A model generated the notes under the pieces. That model was given only the letters and a program-made list of their open reading frames with translations, was not told the DNA's origin and made no database searches. 64,000 nt of DNA from GCA-002733465 sp039969155. GTDB lineage: Bacteria > Pseudomonadota > Gammaproteobacteria > Enterobacterales > Kangiellaceae. The stretch's first letter is position 1; each line of letters opens with the position of its first letter. Shown piece after piece: positions 17,394 to 25,770 of the stretch. The stretch spans positions 1 to 64,000 of the forward strand of contig JBDVOJ010000010.1 in the NCBI GenBank assembly GCA_039969155.1, read 5' to 3'. Both the position numbers and the translations under genes were made by a program.

Positions 17394-18177
17394 TGTTTTC
17401 TCCCCATGGCTGATTGAGTGCAGAATGAACAAGACTTTTGTTTTAGTTATTGTCTTCTAGCAGTAATCCTAAGGCTTATAACTATAGTTTTAGAACTAGC
17501 CAAAATATACTGCGACGCTGAATGTTATCGTTGCTGTTTGGAGTCGGTCAATTGATAACAATGTGAATATTCACATTCTTTAATCCCATCAATTAAAGCT
17601 TTCGCAATCTATGGCGCTTTCGATACAAATGTTCAAAGATTTAAAATTCAATTAGACAAGCAGAGAGAGCTTCGATAATTCCTTACCTGCCAAAATTAGT
17701 AGATTAAAGAGTTTTCTTACTCACACGATGCAAGCAGTTGCAGTAAATTGATGGTTTAATTGAAAGTCACCAAATGGCTCTCTAATCTATGTTATGAACT
17801 CGATTAATCTCCGACTATATGTTTAGCTTAGGAAGTGCTCGAATATCCTTTAATTCTCGAAATTTAGACCATGAGAATCGATTCAAAAAGTCACTAAAAT
17901 CGTATTGGCTCTTTAAAAAATCGGTAAGATTTAAATTGATCTATCACTGTTGATTTTTTGCAGCTTAAGCGCATATTACATGTGTATCGAATCCTAGATA
18001 TTATGCAAAAAAAAAGAATCTCACCACACATAATTTTTAGTTCTGGTGTTATAATTCTCTTTTAAAGTAAGATAAGCTTTTAATTTCACTTTGCTGTAAT
18101 TTAGAACAGAATATTTGTATTCGAGCTGAAGAAATTGTCAATTGGCTGGAATAGCCCACAACTTATCGGATTAATCT
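17394..18177. other. Long divergent intergenic region with operator-like palindrome
   Basis: About 780 bp between the receptor (minus) and a methyltransferase (plus). It is AT-rich. No coding frame with a ribosome-binding site, RNA gene or mobile-element remnant was recognised. Promoters for both flanking genes must lie here. The one clear element is the 18-bp palindrome at 17560-17577. Confidence 0.5.
17560..17577. promoter_or_regulatory. 18-bp perfect palindrome, candidate operator of the receptor gene
   Basis: AATGTGAATATTCACATT is fully self-complementary and lies 167-184 bp upstream of the receptor start codon. It contains TGTGA and TCACA, but with four bases between them instead of the six expected for CRP. 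A LacI/GntR-type dimeric repressor is as likely. No copy was noticed upstream of the second receptor. Confidence 0.4.
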
Positions 18178-19143
18178 ATGCAAACTCATTGGAACACATT
18201 TTGGCAATCAGGTGAAATATCGTCAATTCCCCTTTCGACTGACAATGAGTATTCTTCAATTATTGCGAATTATTGGTTGGAATTTTTTAAAGCCCAAAAG
18301 GCACGGTCAAAGATATTAGATACTGCTACGGGTAATCTTATCGTTCCTGTATTTGCAATGATTTCAAATTCCAATGAAAACAAAGGATTTGAGGTAGTTG
18401 CAACCGATTTAGCCGAAATCTCTCCTTCTGCAGCAATGATAAGAAACCCTCATTTAACAGAATACATCAAACAAGTCGAAAGCTTTGGAAATGTTAACAA
18501 CGAGGACCTCCCATTTGCCAATAATTCATTTGATATAATTACATCGATGTATGGTTTTGAGTACTCTAATTTAACCAAGAGTATTAACGAGTTTAGTAGG
18601 GTTCTTAAGGTCAATGGAAAAATCAAACTGTTGTGTCACTGCTACGATTCAAGCATCGTTTGGAAAAACAATTTAACTTACAAATGCATAAATGATATTT
18701 TTGACTGTCAACTGTTTGACCTATTAAAAGACCTATCAATTTCAATAGGCGCGATTGACTCCCCAAAGGCCTTTGAGAACATGAAAGCAAACTCGGTGAC
18801 TGAAAGCAAACGGAAGAAATTTAATAAGCAAGTTGAAGCTGTGCAGCTCGAGCATAAAGAAGCATTGCTTTCTACTAGACTTTTACACTTTATTCAGGAA
18901 TTTATAAGCAATTTACCAAACTCTACTCACGACCTTAGATACTCTAAAATCGAAGATTTCATGACAGGCTTGCACAACACTAAACAGCGTTTGGCAGAAC
19001 TCTTCAGAGCAGCTTTATCACAACAAGAATTCGAAAAGCTAGTCGAAACGGCTAAGAAGTTAGGACTAACTTTGACAAACAGCCGAAGAATAATTGACAG
19101 TTCGGGAAATGTACTTGGTCTTGGTATCGAGTTTAAGAAGTAA
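18178..19143 (+). CDS. Class I SAM-dependent methyltransferase-like protein
   Basis: This 321-residue protein has a Rossmann-like methyltransferase core: motif I is KILDTATGNLIVPVFAM, motif II region VVATDLAEIS, later NEDLPFANNSFDIITSMYGFEYS and EFSRVLKVNGKIKLLCH. Motif I lacks the usual second Gly pattern (D-x-x-x-G-x-G becomes DTATGNL), so SAM binding may be altered. The N-terminus HWNTFWQSGEISSIP matches that of the gene at 19305-20237 (HWSSYWSSGALTSLP), so the two are paralogues. The C-terminal half is helical and unassigned. The substrate is unknown. It converges on its paralogue. Confidence 0.75.
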   Translation: MQTHWNTFWQSGEISSIPLSTDNEYSSIIANYWLEFFKAQKARSKILDTATGNLIVPVFAMISNSNENKGFEVVATDLAEISPSAAMIRNPHLTEYIKQVESFGNVNNEDLPFANNSFDIITSMYGFEYSNLTKSINEFSRVLKVNGKIKLLCHCYDSSIVWKNNLTYKCINDIFDCQLFDLLKDLSISIGAIDSPKAFENMKANSVTESKRKKFNKQVEAVQLEHKEALLSTRLLHFIQEFISNLPNSTHDLRYSKIEDFMTGLHNTKQRLAELFRAALSQQEFEKLVETAKKLGLTLTNSRRIIDSSGNVLGLGIEFKK

Positions 19144-19304
19144 AACCAGCTAATACCTAAATAGCCTACAATTAATCTAAATGAAACTTGAAACTTTTCA
19201 ATTCAAACCAATATTCTTTGAATGCTGCTCTTTGACGAGCCCTTCTGATAAATATAGTTAGAACTTAACAAAACTAAAAACTTTAAATTGTTAATTGACA
19301 GGCA

Positions 19305-20237
19305 CTATGTCTTCTTAAAGGAAAAATAATTACCTACATTATGTTCAGATGCGTACATCAGCTCCCCGGTCTTTTCTAATTCAAAACCACTATTTAGGAA
19401 ATCTTTATACCAATTTTCCTCATTATGAATTAAAGAGTTTGCCTGTAACATATCAACAAGACGCGAATACCCGTAACGGATCTGTGTAAAAAAACCTAAC
19501 ATTGCATTGTAGTTTAATTCAAACTGCTCATAGTTCATTTGGCCTAATTTACCAAGGCCCGCTAACAATGACCGATAAAATCTCGATTCTTGCTTTTCTA
19601 AATAGATATTAAGGTTGTCAAAGCAAGACTTTATTGATTCAACTAAGCTTTGATAAGCCACTTCTGAACGATCATACTCTTCAACCATCCTAAAAAAACC
19701 GTTGTCAATTAGCAGCCTATATTCTCGGTACTCAGATTGCATGAATTCTAGCATTTCAGATGTCACCGAGTGACTAATTATTCTTAGCTTTCCCCCCGGC
19801 CTTAGCAGTTGATAGAGCTTTTTCGAAGTAACCTCCAAATTGGTATACTCTAACCCGTATTGGCTAATAACTATGTCGAAAGACTCATTCTCTGCATCAA
19901 AGTCTTCAATTTTTGTATTGCTATAAAACGATATTTTGTTTATGGATTGTTCTAGATTTGGGTACCGATGAATAATCGCTTTCGGATTCACATTTGCTGA
20001 ATCAACGCCATGAATTTCAAAAGTGCTATTGTTTTGAATGGCTAAAAGAGATAGCGGTCCATTACCACAACACACATCGAGCACCCTTGCACCATTCGGA
20101 AGATCGTTAAAAATATCACTCCAGAAACTAGCGATTTCACCGTCATAGTTTACTTTGAAGTCTTCGGGTAAAGATGTTAAAGCACCGCTTGACCAATAAC
20201 TGCTCCAGTGAGCAGTTTGTAAATTATTATCGTTCAT
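19305..20237 (-). CDS. Class I SAM-dependent methyltransferase
   Basis: This 310-residue protein has motif I ARVLDVCCGNGPLSLLA, an acidic loop IHGVDSANVNP, motif IV region NESFDIVISQYGLEYTN and LYQLLRPGGKLRIISHS. The catalytic substrate is unknown. The C-terminal ~150 residues are helical and unassigned. AAAGG stands six bases before the ATG. It is the last of five closely spaced minus-strand genes (sulfotransferase, sulfotransferase, peroxiredoxin-like/2OG oxygenase, 2OG oxygenase, this gene), which suggests it acts on the same substrate as they do. It is a paralogue of the convergent gene at 18178. Confidence 0.85.
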   Translation of the reverse strand: MNDNNLQTAHWSSYWSSGALTSLPEDFKVNYDGEIASFWSDIFNDLPNGARVLDVCCGNGPLSLLAIQNNSTFEIHGVDSANVNPKAIIHRYPNLEQSINKISFYSNTKIEDFDAENESFDIVISQYGLEYTNLEVTSKKLYQLLRPGGKLRIISHSVTSEMLEFMQSEYREYRLLIDNGFFRMVEEYDRSEVAYQSLVESIKSCFDNLNIYLEKQESRFYRSLLAGLGKLGQMNYEQFELNYNAMLGFFTQIRYGYSRLVDMLQANSLIHNEENWYKDFLNSGFELEKTGELMYASEHNVGNYFSFKKT

Positions 20238-20291
20238 TAAAAACCTTTAAGCTTGACTTACTGACGCACCAAATAGTATTAGGAGGCTATA

Positions 20292-21035
20292 TTACTTATT
20301 TAACATCCAACCCGTCAATGTATATCTGGAGTTAGGTGTAAAACTAGAGACTTGTGAAACGAAATGCCACATAGGGGGCTTAAACAATACGAGGGAGTTA
20401 AATTTCGGTGTGAAACTAGCTCTTATCTTTCTCTTAGTTGGCTCAGTAATATGCAGGATCCCTCCCCACTCGGGCCGCCATTGATGAGTCAAATTGTGAA
20501 TATAAGTGACTTCACGTCCTTCTTCTACATACCCATCATCATGCTGAGTCAAAAAATGTCCGCTATTATAGCGAGCAACCATTGCATCCATTTTAATAAT
20601 ACTGGAACAACTTGTAAGTTGCCTCATAAAGTTTATGTATTCAGGATGATTTAGTGATTCTAATATTCTATTCAAATATAACTTCGGATTTCTACCTAAA
20701 AGGTAATTGTCTACTAGTTTATAGACTTGATATATATATTGAAAATCGAACTCTGAGAAATCGTAAGCACTAGAGACCCTATTCTTTAAATCCTCTTCGT
20801 CCATGGTTTGTAGCTCTTCAAAAGTGATTATTTCACCTTTGGTCCTATTTGAGAAAATAAGATCCCATGTGACATCTGACCTAAGACATTCACATATTTT
20901 ATGCACTATGTCCGAACAAAAAAAATTCTCAATCTCAACAATACCATGTCGTTCAAAATGAGCTTTAATTCCAGCCCAATCATGGTTTAGATTTACTAGC
21001 TTATTCAAATTCATTAGTTTAACCGAACGAGGCAC
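20292..21035 (-). CDS. 2OG-Fe(II) oxygenase, prolyl-4-hydroxylase-like
   Basis: This 247-residue protein has a double-stranded beta-helix core. The iron ligands appear as His165 and Asp167 (QHDDGYV) and His224 (PPMWHFVSQV), with Arg237 (NSRYTLTGW) as the 2-oxoglutarate anchor. Such enzymes hydroxylate amino-acid side chains in peptides or proteins, or free metabolites. The GTG start at 21035 has no clear Shine-Dalgarno and begins 5 bp after the upstream stop; an ATG seven codons in is equally possible. No signal peptide, so it should act in the cytoplasm. It is translationally close to the upstream fused oxygenase. Confidence 0.85.
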   Translation of the reverse strand: MPRSVKLMNLNKLVNLNHDWAGIKAHFERHGIVEIENFFCSDIVHKICECLRSDVTWDLIFSNRTKGEIITFEELQTMDEEDLKNRVSSAYDFSEFDFQYIYQVYKLVDNYLLGRNPKLYLNRILESLNHPEYINFMRQLTSCSSIIKMDAMVARYNSGHFLTQHDDGYVEEGREVTYIHNLTHQWRPEWGGILHITEPTKRKIRASFTPKFNSLVLFKPPMWHFVSQVSSFTPNSRYTLTGWMLNK

Positions 21036-21040
21036 TAAAA

Positions 21041-22129
21041 TTAGAATAAGTGTGTAATTAAACAGTATCTTACACCCTCTGTGATTTCCTCTACTTCATG
21101 CAACAATGAAGAAGAAAAAACTATCGCAGTTCCGGGGCTCGAATCATATCCACGATTCGTATATTCCTTAAAAGTTAGGTTTCCACCAGAGTAATTTCCA
21201 CTTGAAAGATTGAGCGTAAAAGCAAACCTGCGATGAGCAGTAGCCGGCATTTGGTTATCTCTGTGCCCAATAGCCAGACCAGATCTCCCTTTGACATAAC
21301 GTAGGATAAAGAAGGGCTCTCGCTTCTGAACATCAAAAGAAAATGCCTTCTTAATCATTGGGTTAACTAATTTTAACATCTTCTCTTCAAGAAATGATAT
21401 GATTTTCTTGTCCGCGATCATATGGTTTATTCTATCTTGCCTATTTTGGTCATATACTGGAAACTTATAGTCCTGAGTATTATCTGTGGGTTGGCCTCCG
21501 ATAATCAAATCCCCTTTGCTTTCAAATTGCTTAACCAATAGATCACATTCTTTTGCAGTTAGTACGTTTGGAATAATAAGTATTGGAGGGTGTGGACTTT
21601 GTAAACTTGTTTCATAAATAGATATAGCGTTTTTTAGTTGAATTCTAATTAGGTTGGCAATATTTGTCTCCATCGGAAAATCTATAAAGCTGCGGACTCT
21701 TCGGTCAGGAGAAAGGACTACAACACGTAAATCGATTGAACCATTTCGCTCTAATCCAAACCCAGCAAACGTTACTCCCGCTGGGTCAGCCAGTACAGGG
21801 AATGTTAGTTGTAAATTCGCTTTCGCTTGTCGATTGAATTCGGCATTCGCATCTGCGCTTATCACAACAATATTAGCGCCTAACTCTCGCAATGAATTCT
21901 CTTTTTCTCGCAACAACGTAAGTTCATTGTTAATAAGCTCTTCTTTCAAACTTGATACAAAATAGATAATTAGAAATTTTCCTGCCAGAAAATCATCATT
22001 AAATGTTAATGGCCTACCTAATTCGTCAGACAAAGATTCGACATAAGCTGTATCTCCGACTGTGAGTGGTTTTACGTATTCTTTCAAAGAATCCTTTACT
22101 AGCTCTGTAGTGCTCTTAGTATCTATCAT
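21041..22129 (-). CDS. Fusion of peroxiredoxin-like domain and 2OG-Fe(II) oxygenase
   Basis: This is a 362-residue two-domain protein. Residues ~20-165 resemble an AhpC/TSA thioredoxin fold (LTFNDDFLAGKFLIIYFVSS, then LGANIVVISADANAEF and FPVLADPAG). The peroxidatic cysteine position is occupied by YFVSSLKEE and there is no Cys in the whole domain, so peroxidase activity is unlikely. Residues ~185-362 are a 2OG-Fe(II) oxygenase with His289 and Asp291 (GHRDN), His344 (SLLHEV) and Arg354 (EGVRYCLITH). Peroxiredoxin/2OG oxygenase fusions occur near tryptophan-halogenase-like and TPR-sulfotransferase genes in other gammaproteobacteria. The substrate is not known. It is followed after 5 bp by a second oxygenase gene. 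Confidence 0.85.
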   Translation of the reverse strand: MIDTKSTTELVKDSLKEYVKPLTVGDTAYVESLSDELGRPLTFNDDFLAGKFLIIYFVSSLKEELINNELTLLREKENSLRELGANIVVISADANAEFNRQAKANLQLTFPVLADPAGVTFAGFGLERNGSIDLRVVVLSPDRRVRSFIDFPMETNIANLIRIQLKNAISIYETSLQSPHPPILIIPNVLTAKECDLLVKQFESKGDLIIGGQPTDNTQDYKFPVYDQNRQDRINHMIADKKIISFLEEKMLKLVNPMIKKAFSFDVQKREPFFILRYVKGRSGLAIGHRDNQMPATAHRRFAFTLNLSSGNYSGGNLTFKEYTNRGYDSSPGTAIVFSSSLLHEVEEITEGVRYCLITHLF

Positions 22130-22249
22130 AATTTATCATATTTAGTTAGTTCGAAATAAGTTTGCTAATTTTTCGATGTGATATAGCTAATGGTGCACCA
22201 CGATAATTCAATTATCTATAGTCGTCAATAGCTGCAATCTATTGTATTT

Positions 22250-23827
22250 TCACATTGAATAATCATCTATATTTTGAAACATTGACGCAAATGCGTCATC
22301 TTGGAGGAGATACGACTTGTAATGTTTCCACCGAGCAATGAATTTGTCGCTCACCGGTTGGCGAACTTGAGCAAAGCTAGCTGTAGAGGAACTGTCGCGA
22401 TTTTTGTGAAACTCTAGGCAATTGTTCTCAAACTTGACATTACAAAACTCCAAGACATTGTTTACCTGGCATTTAAAGTCATTTACAAGTTCTTCATACT
22501 GAATTGTCATAATGTTATCCGGAAAAAGTTGAACCCAATAGTTCATCAAATCATCAAATTCTGTTTGGTAATTTATCGTGGCCTCAAGATTGTAGGAATA
22601 ATCGTATTTCTTAGTATGTTGAGCAAACAGTTGCCGGTAGTTGCTAAAACAGCTATCTAACTTGTTTCTTCGCATAAGTATTACTCGACTATTAGGTAAT
22701 GATTTGAGAATGTAGCCCAGATAAAGATAGTTAGTCAGCGATTTGTCAACATAATACATTGTATTGCTGCCTCCTTTAGCGATAGTATGCAAATACTCCC
22801 TCCCTACCTCTCTAAACTCTTCCCTTTTTGTAACGCTAATATTAGGCTTTCCACATTCGTCTAGTTTTAACTCATTTCCCTCGGTAAACACACCAGAATT
22901 AAAGTAATTCAACTCTCCCACAGTATCGATATGTGAATGACTGGCTAAAACTCGCTCGATTAAAGTTGTGCCACTTCTGGGCATCCCTAGCACAAGTATC
23001 AATTGATTGGATTCATTTTCGCTAGAGCCTTCGAGACAAAAAGTCTTTTGTATAGCTCTAAACAGACTCCTCTGATACGCTAAGTCATAATTAGCTCTAT
23101 TAAAATAAAGTTTATTTGCAAAATCTAAGCTCTTGAATGCTTTCTCGTAACTTTTCTTTTTTTCGTACTCTAAATACAAGGCGAAGTAAATCTGAACTCG
23201 AGAAAAGAAATGTTGGTTAGCAGAATCGCATACGAGTAAGAGCCTTTGAATCCGTTTCATAGCACTTTCTTCGTCAGTAAATGTTGCTAAAGCATAGTGC
23301 GCTGGGCCATGCAACGGATATCTTTGAATAACGCCTTCTAGGTTTTTCTCTGCTTCGTCAAAATTTGCCAAGTACTTTTGGGTTGTGGCTAGGTTAAATA
23401 ATAGGTGAGCACTATTTGGATCTTTTTCTAAAGCTTTTTTGAAAAGTATCTCAGCTTTCTTATGCATTTCAAAAGTGCTAAAAATCTGTCCAACCACACA
23501 CAACACATTTAAATCTTGTATCTTTTCCCATCTGATTTTTCTAGCGACTTGAATTGCTCTATTTAGTTGTCCTAGTTTAATTAGACATTTGATAAAATTA
23601 GCTTGATATATAATTATTTCTGGAGCTGATAACATCGCGTTTTCCAAATACGAAGCAGCTTCAGAATAGTTTTGTTGTTTTAGTTCAACCATCCCCAATA
23701 TAAATAATGAATAATGATGATGTTTCTCTTTTAATAGAATCTGCCGACATATCGATTGCGCGGAAATCATATCTCCTTTATTTATTAATGTAGCTAAACG
23801 TTTCTCTGATTCACCCAGGTTGAACAT
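22250..23827 (-). CDS. TPR-repeat sulfotransferase
   Basis: In this 525-residue protein, residues ~1-260 are tetratricopeptide repeats (LLFNLATTQKYLANFDEAEKNL, HYALATFTDEESAM). Residues ~275-525 are a PAPS-dependent sulfotransferase domain. The 5'-phosphosulfate loop is LVLGMPRSGTTLIERVLASH (residues ~275-295). A 3'-phosphate site resembles VILMRRNKLDSCFSNY, and the C-terminus carries SSTASFAQVRQP. The family includes protein-tyrosine-type sulfotransferases such as RaxST, but the acceptor here is unknown. No signal peptide. It is the second gene of the five-gene operon, in tandem with a paralogue upstream. Confidence 0.9.
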   Translation of the reverse strand: MFNLGESEKRLATLINKGDMISAQSICRQILLKEKHHHYSLFILGMVELKQQNYSEAASYLENAMLSAPEIIIYQANFIKCLIKLGQLNRAIQVARKIRWEKIQDLNVLCVVGQIFSTFEMHKKAEILFKKALEKDPNSAHLLFNLATTQKYLANFDEAEKNLEGVIQRYPLHGPAHYALATFTDEESAMKRIQRLLLVCDSANQHFFSRVQIYFALYLEYEKKKSYEKAFKSLDFANKLYFNRANYDLAYQRSLFRAIQKTFCLEGSSENESNQLILVLGMPRSGTTLIERVLASHSHIDTVGELNYFNSGVFTEGNELKLDECGKPNISVTKREEFREVGREYLHTIAKGGSNTMYYVDKSLTNYLYLGYILKSLPNSRVILMRRNKLDSCFSNYRQLFAQHTKKYDYSYNLEATINYQTEFDDLMNYWVQLFPDNIMTIQYEELVNDFKCQVNNVLEFCNVKFENNCLEFHKNRDSSSTASFAQVRQPVSDKFIARWKHYKSYLLQDDAFASMFQNIDDYSM

Positions 23828-23919
23828 GCTCCAATTTATTCCTTAGTAAGATGTACTTTATGAGTTCTTTAAATGTACTATCCGCAATGTACTGTAAGGA
23901 TAGCACAAGACGCCAAATA

Positions 23920-25503
23920 CTAATTGCCAATATCGATTCCAGCAGTGACAAACATATCTTCCAATATTTTTAACTGTGGACGATATTTCATCCATCGGTT
24001 TAAGGATGATGTGTATATGGGTCGCCTTACTTGCGAAGTACTTGCAGTACTAGAAGGTGAAGTATTTTTGTAAAATTGCAGGCATTGCTCCTCCCATTCT
24101 AACCCACAGTATTTAATTATCCCTTTTGCTTGTTTCTCTGTATCAAGAACCAAGTTTTCGTAACTCACAATGTGGAGCTGTTTCGAATATAAAGCATTCC
24201 AAAATTCCATTAACTTTCGATAAGTCAGATAGTATTTTCCCAAATCGGTCAAAGAATAGCTAAATCTTACACCACTTGTAAAATACGCTTTATACAATGC
24301 ATAGCAAGTATCCATAGGGTTTCTCTCTAAAACAATTATTTTTGCTTTTGGAAGACACCTTAGAATTAAGCCTATATTCATATAATTCTGTGGCATTTTG
24401 TCTATAAAATGGGGAACTTGTCCAGTTCTAGGTCTAGTACTATCTATATATGCTTGCCCCAATAGCGAAGGCTCTATTTGATACGCTAAATCCATGTAAG
24501 ACTCATATTTAGATTGGTAAGACGAAGGCTTAATTAGCTTCTTTATCTGACTAGAAAAGTTTCTTAACTCACCTGCTGATTTAATTTTCGAATGACTGTC
24601 TAAAATTCTTTCTGTTAGAGTGGTACCTGATCGAGGTAGACCGACTATAAAAATAGGTTCATCGCTATTACTGTACGACTCCGAAATACTAGCACCAGGT
24701 TTTGAGAAAGTTTCAATGACGTGGTTGATACTACTAATATCTGCTTCGACACTGTAATCCATGCCAGCTCGCCTTCGAGTGCTAGCTTCTTTTAAGCTAG
24801 AGAATGAAAGCTCAGATTCTCCTAAATCCTCATACTCCTTGGCTAACGCATATTGCAGTGAAGTTTTAAGCTCCGAGTTGTTATCAGCTTTTTTTAGTTG
24901 TTGTAAAAGCCATTCAATATGATTGTTTTCATTGGTTTGTTTCCTCAAACGCGAACGAGTGAGGATAGCATCCCCATCCATTGGATTACCTATCAATACT
25001 TCATCTAATAATTTTTCCGATTCCAAATTGTTGCCTAAAAATCGATATGAGTTAGCAAGATTATATTTATGCTCTAGATTTTTATTATCTAGAGAAACAG
25101 CTCGCTCAAACAACTGAAATGCTTGGGTTTGCTCATCACAAATACTGCACGCATTTCCTAAAATACTTAGTATTTGTGTTTCTTTTACTCCGTCTAGAGA
25201 AATAGAACTAATTACTCTTAAAGAGTTATTTGTTTCGCCCGATTTAGCATACTCAAGTGCCAATATGGCTTTTATGTAAAGGTCTTGAGGGTTTAATGTA
25301 GTGGCTTCGCTAAAACAATGAATCGCCATATTATGGTTATTTACACGAGATAGAAGTTTTCCGGCCTCTAACCAAGAATCAACCTCTAAGGGGAAGGCCT
25401 GAGTTATATATTTAGATAAATTTAGAGCTTTGTTGATATTTCCTATTTTTTCATATTCAGATATTTGCTTAATCAACTCGTAAAGTGAAGGAACAGAGTT
25501 CAT
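23920..25503 (-). CDS. TPR-repeat sulfotransferase, first gene of the modification operon
   Basis: This 527-residue protein has N-terminal TPR repeats (~residues 5-250, e.g. AIHCFSEATTLNPQDLYIKAILALEY) and a sulfotransferase domain with P-loop PIFIVGLPRSGTTLTERIL near residue 284, 3'-phosphate motif IIVLERNPMDTCYALY and C-terminal SSTASTSQVRRPIY. It shares layout and C-terminal motif with the genes at 22250 and 37928. It starts 207 bp after the receptor terminator, so it probably has its own promoter in 25504-25710. The TPR half may select a protein or peptide substrate. The acceptor residue is unknown. Confidence 0.9.
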   Translation of the reverse strand: MNSVPSLYELIKQISEYEKIGNINKALNLSKYITQAFPLEVDSWLEAGKLLSRVNNHNMAIHCFSEATTLNPQDLYIKAILALEYAKSGETNNSLRVISSISLDGVKETQILSILGNACSICDEQTQAFQLFERAVSLDNKNLEHKYNLANSYRFLGNNLESEKLLDEVLIGNPMDGDAILTRSRLRKQTNENNHIEWLLQQLKKADNNSELKTSLQYALAKEYEDLGESELSFSSLKEASTRRRAGMDYSVEADISSINHVIETFSKPGASISESYSNSDEPIFIVGLPRSGTTLTERILDSHSKIKSAGELRNFSSQIKKLIKPSSYQSKYESYMDLAYQIEPSLLGQAYIDSTRPRTGQVPHFIDKMPQNYMNIGLILRCLPKAKIIVLERNPMDTCYALYKAYFTSGVRFSYSLTDLGKYYLTYRKLMEFWNALYSKQLHIVSYENLVLDTEKQAKGIIKYCGLEWEEQCLQFYKNTSPSSTASTSQVRRPIYTSSLNRWMKYRPQLKILEDMFVTAGIDIGN

Positions 25504-25710
25504 AGTTTTCGCCTAAATTTTAAAAATTATTTTGTACTAAAAGCGCTACTTAGTCGTTAATGTTAAATAATTTACCGCATTTCATTTTAATCATCTGTTC
25601 GCCCTACTGTAGAAAGCTCAAAAGTTGTGGATTAAGCGCCTGAGAGTAGCGTGTTCTTACTGAATTAATAGGTTTTATTTATGTATTAACGTAAAGTATT
25701 GAGAAGCTTT

Positions 25711-25742
25711 AAAAAAAAAGGGTACCTCAATGAGATACCCTT
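25711..25742 (-). terminator. Strong rho-independent terminator of the second receptor gene
   Basis: On the minus strand AAGGGTATCTCA pairs with TGAGGTACCCTT (25742-25731 with 25729-25718, one G-U pair, one-base loop in the drawn form, so the top pairs open), followed by a run of nine T. It lies 28 bp after the receptor stop and separates it from the sulfotransferase operon. Confidence 0.92.
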
Positions 25743-25770
25743 ACCTTCAAACAGTATTTAATCTACTGAA

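Noticed and set aside
17394..17432. ATG start 13 codons upstream for the first receptor
   Set aside because: It would place a polar segment before the signal peptide, and the TTG has an ideal GGGGAG at seven bases, as in the second receptor.
17560..17577. CRP-site reading of the palindrome
   Set aside because: TGTGA and TCACA are separated by four bases, not six, so a canonical CRP site is not supported.
21654..21965. 103-codon frame antisense to the Prx-like/2OG fusion gene
   Set aside because: Shadow of a well-supported gene, without ribosome-binding site or family motif.
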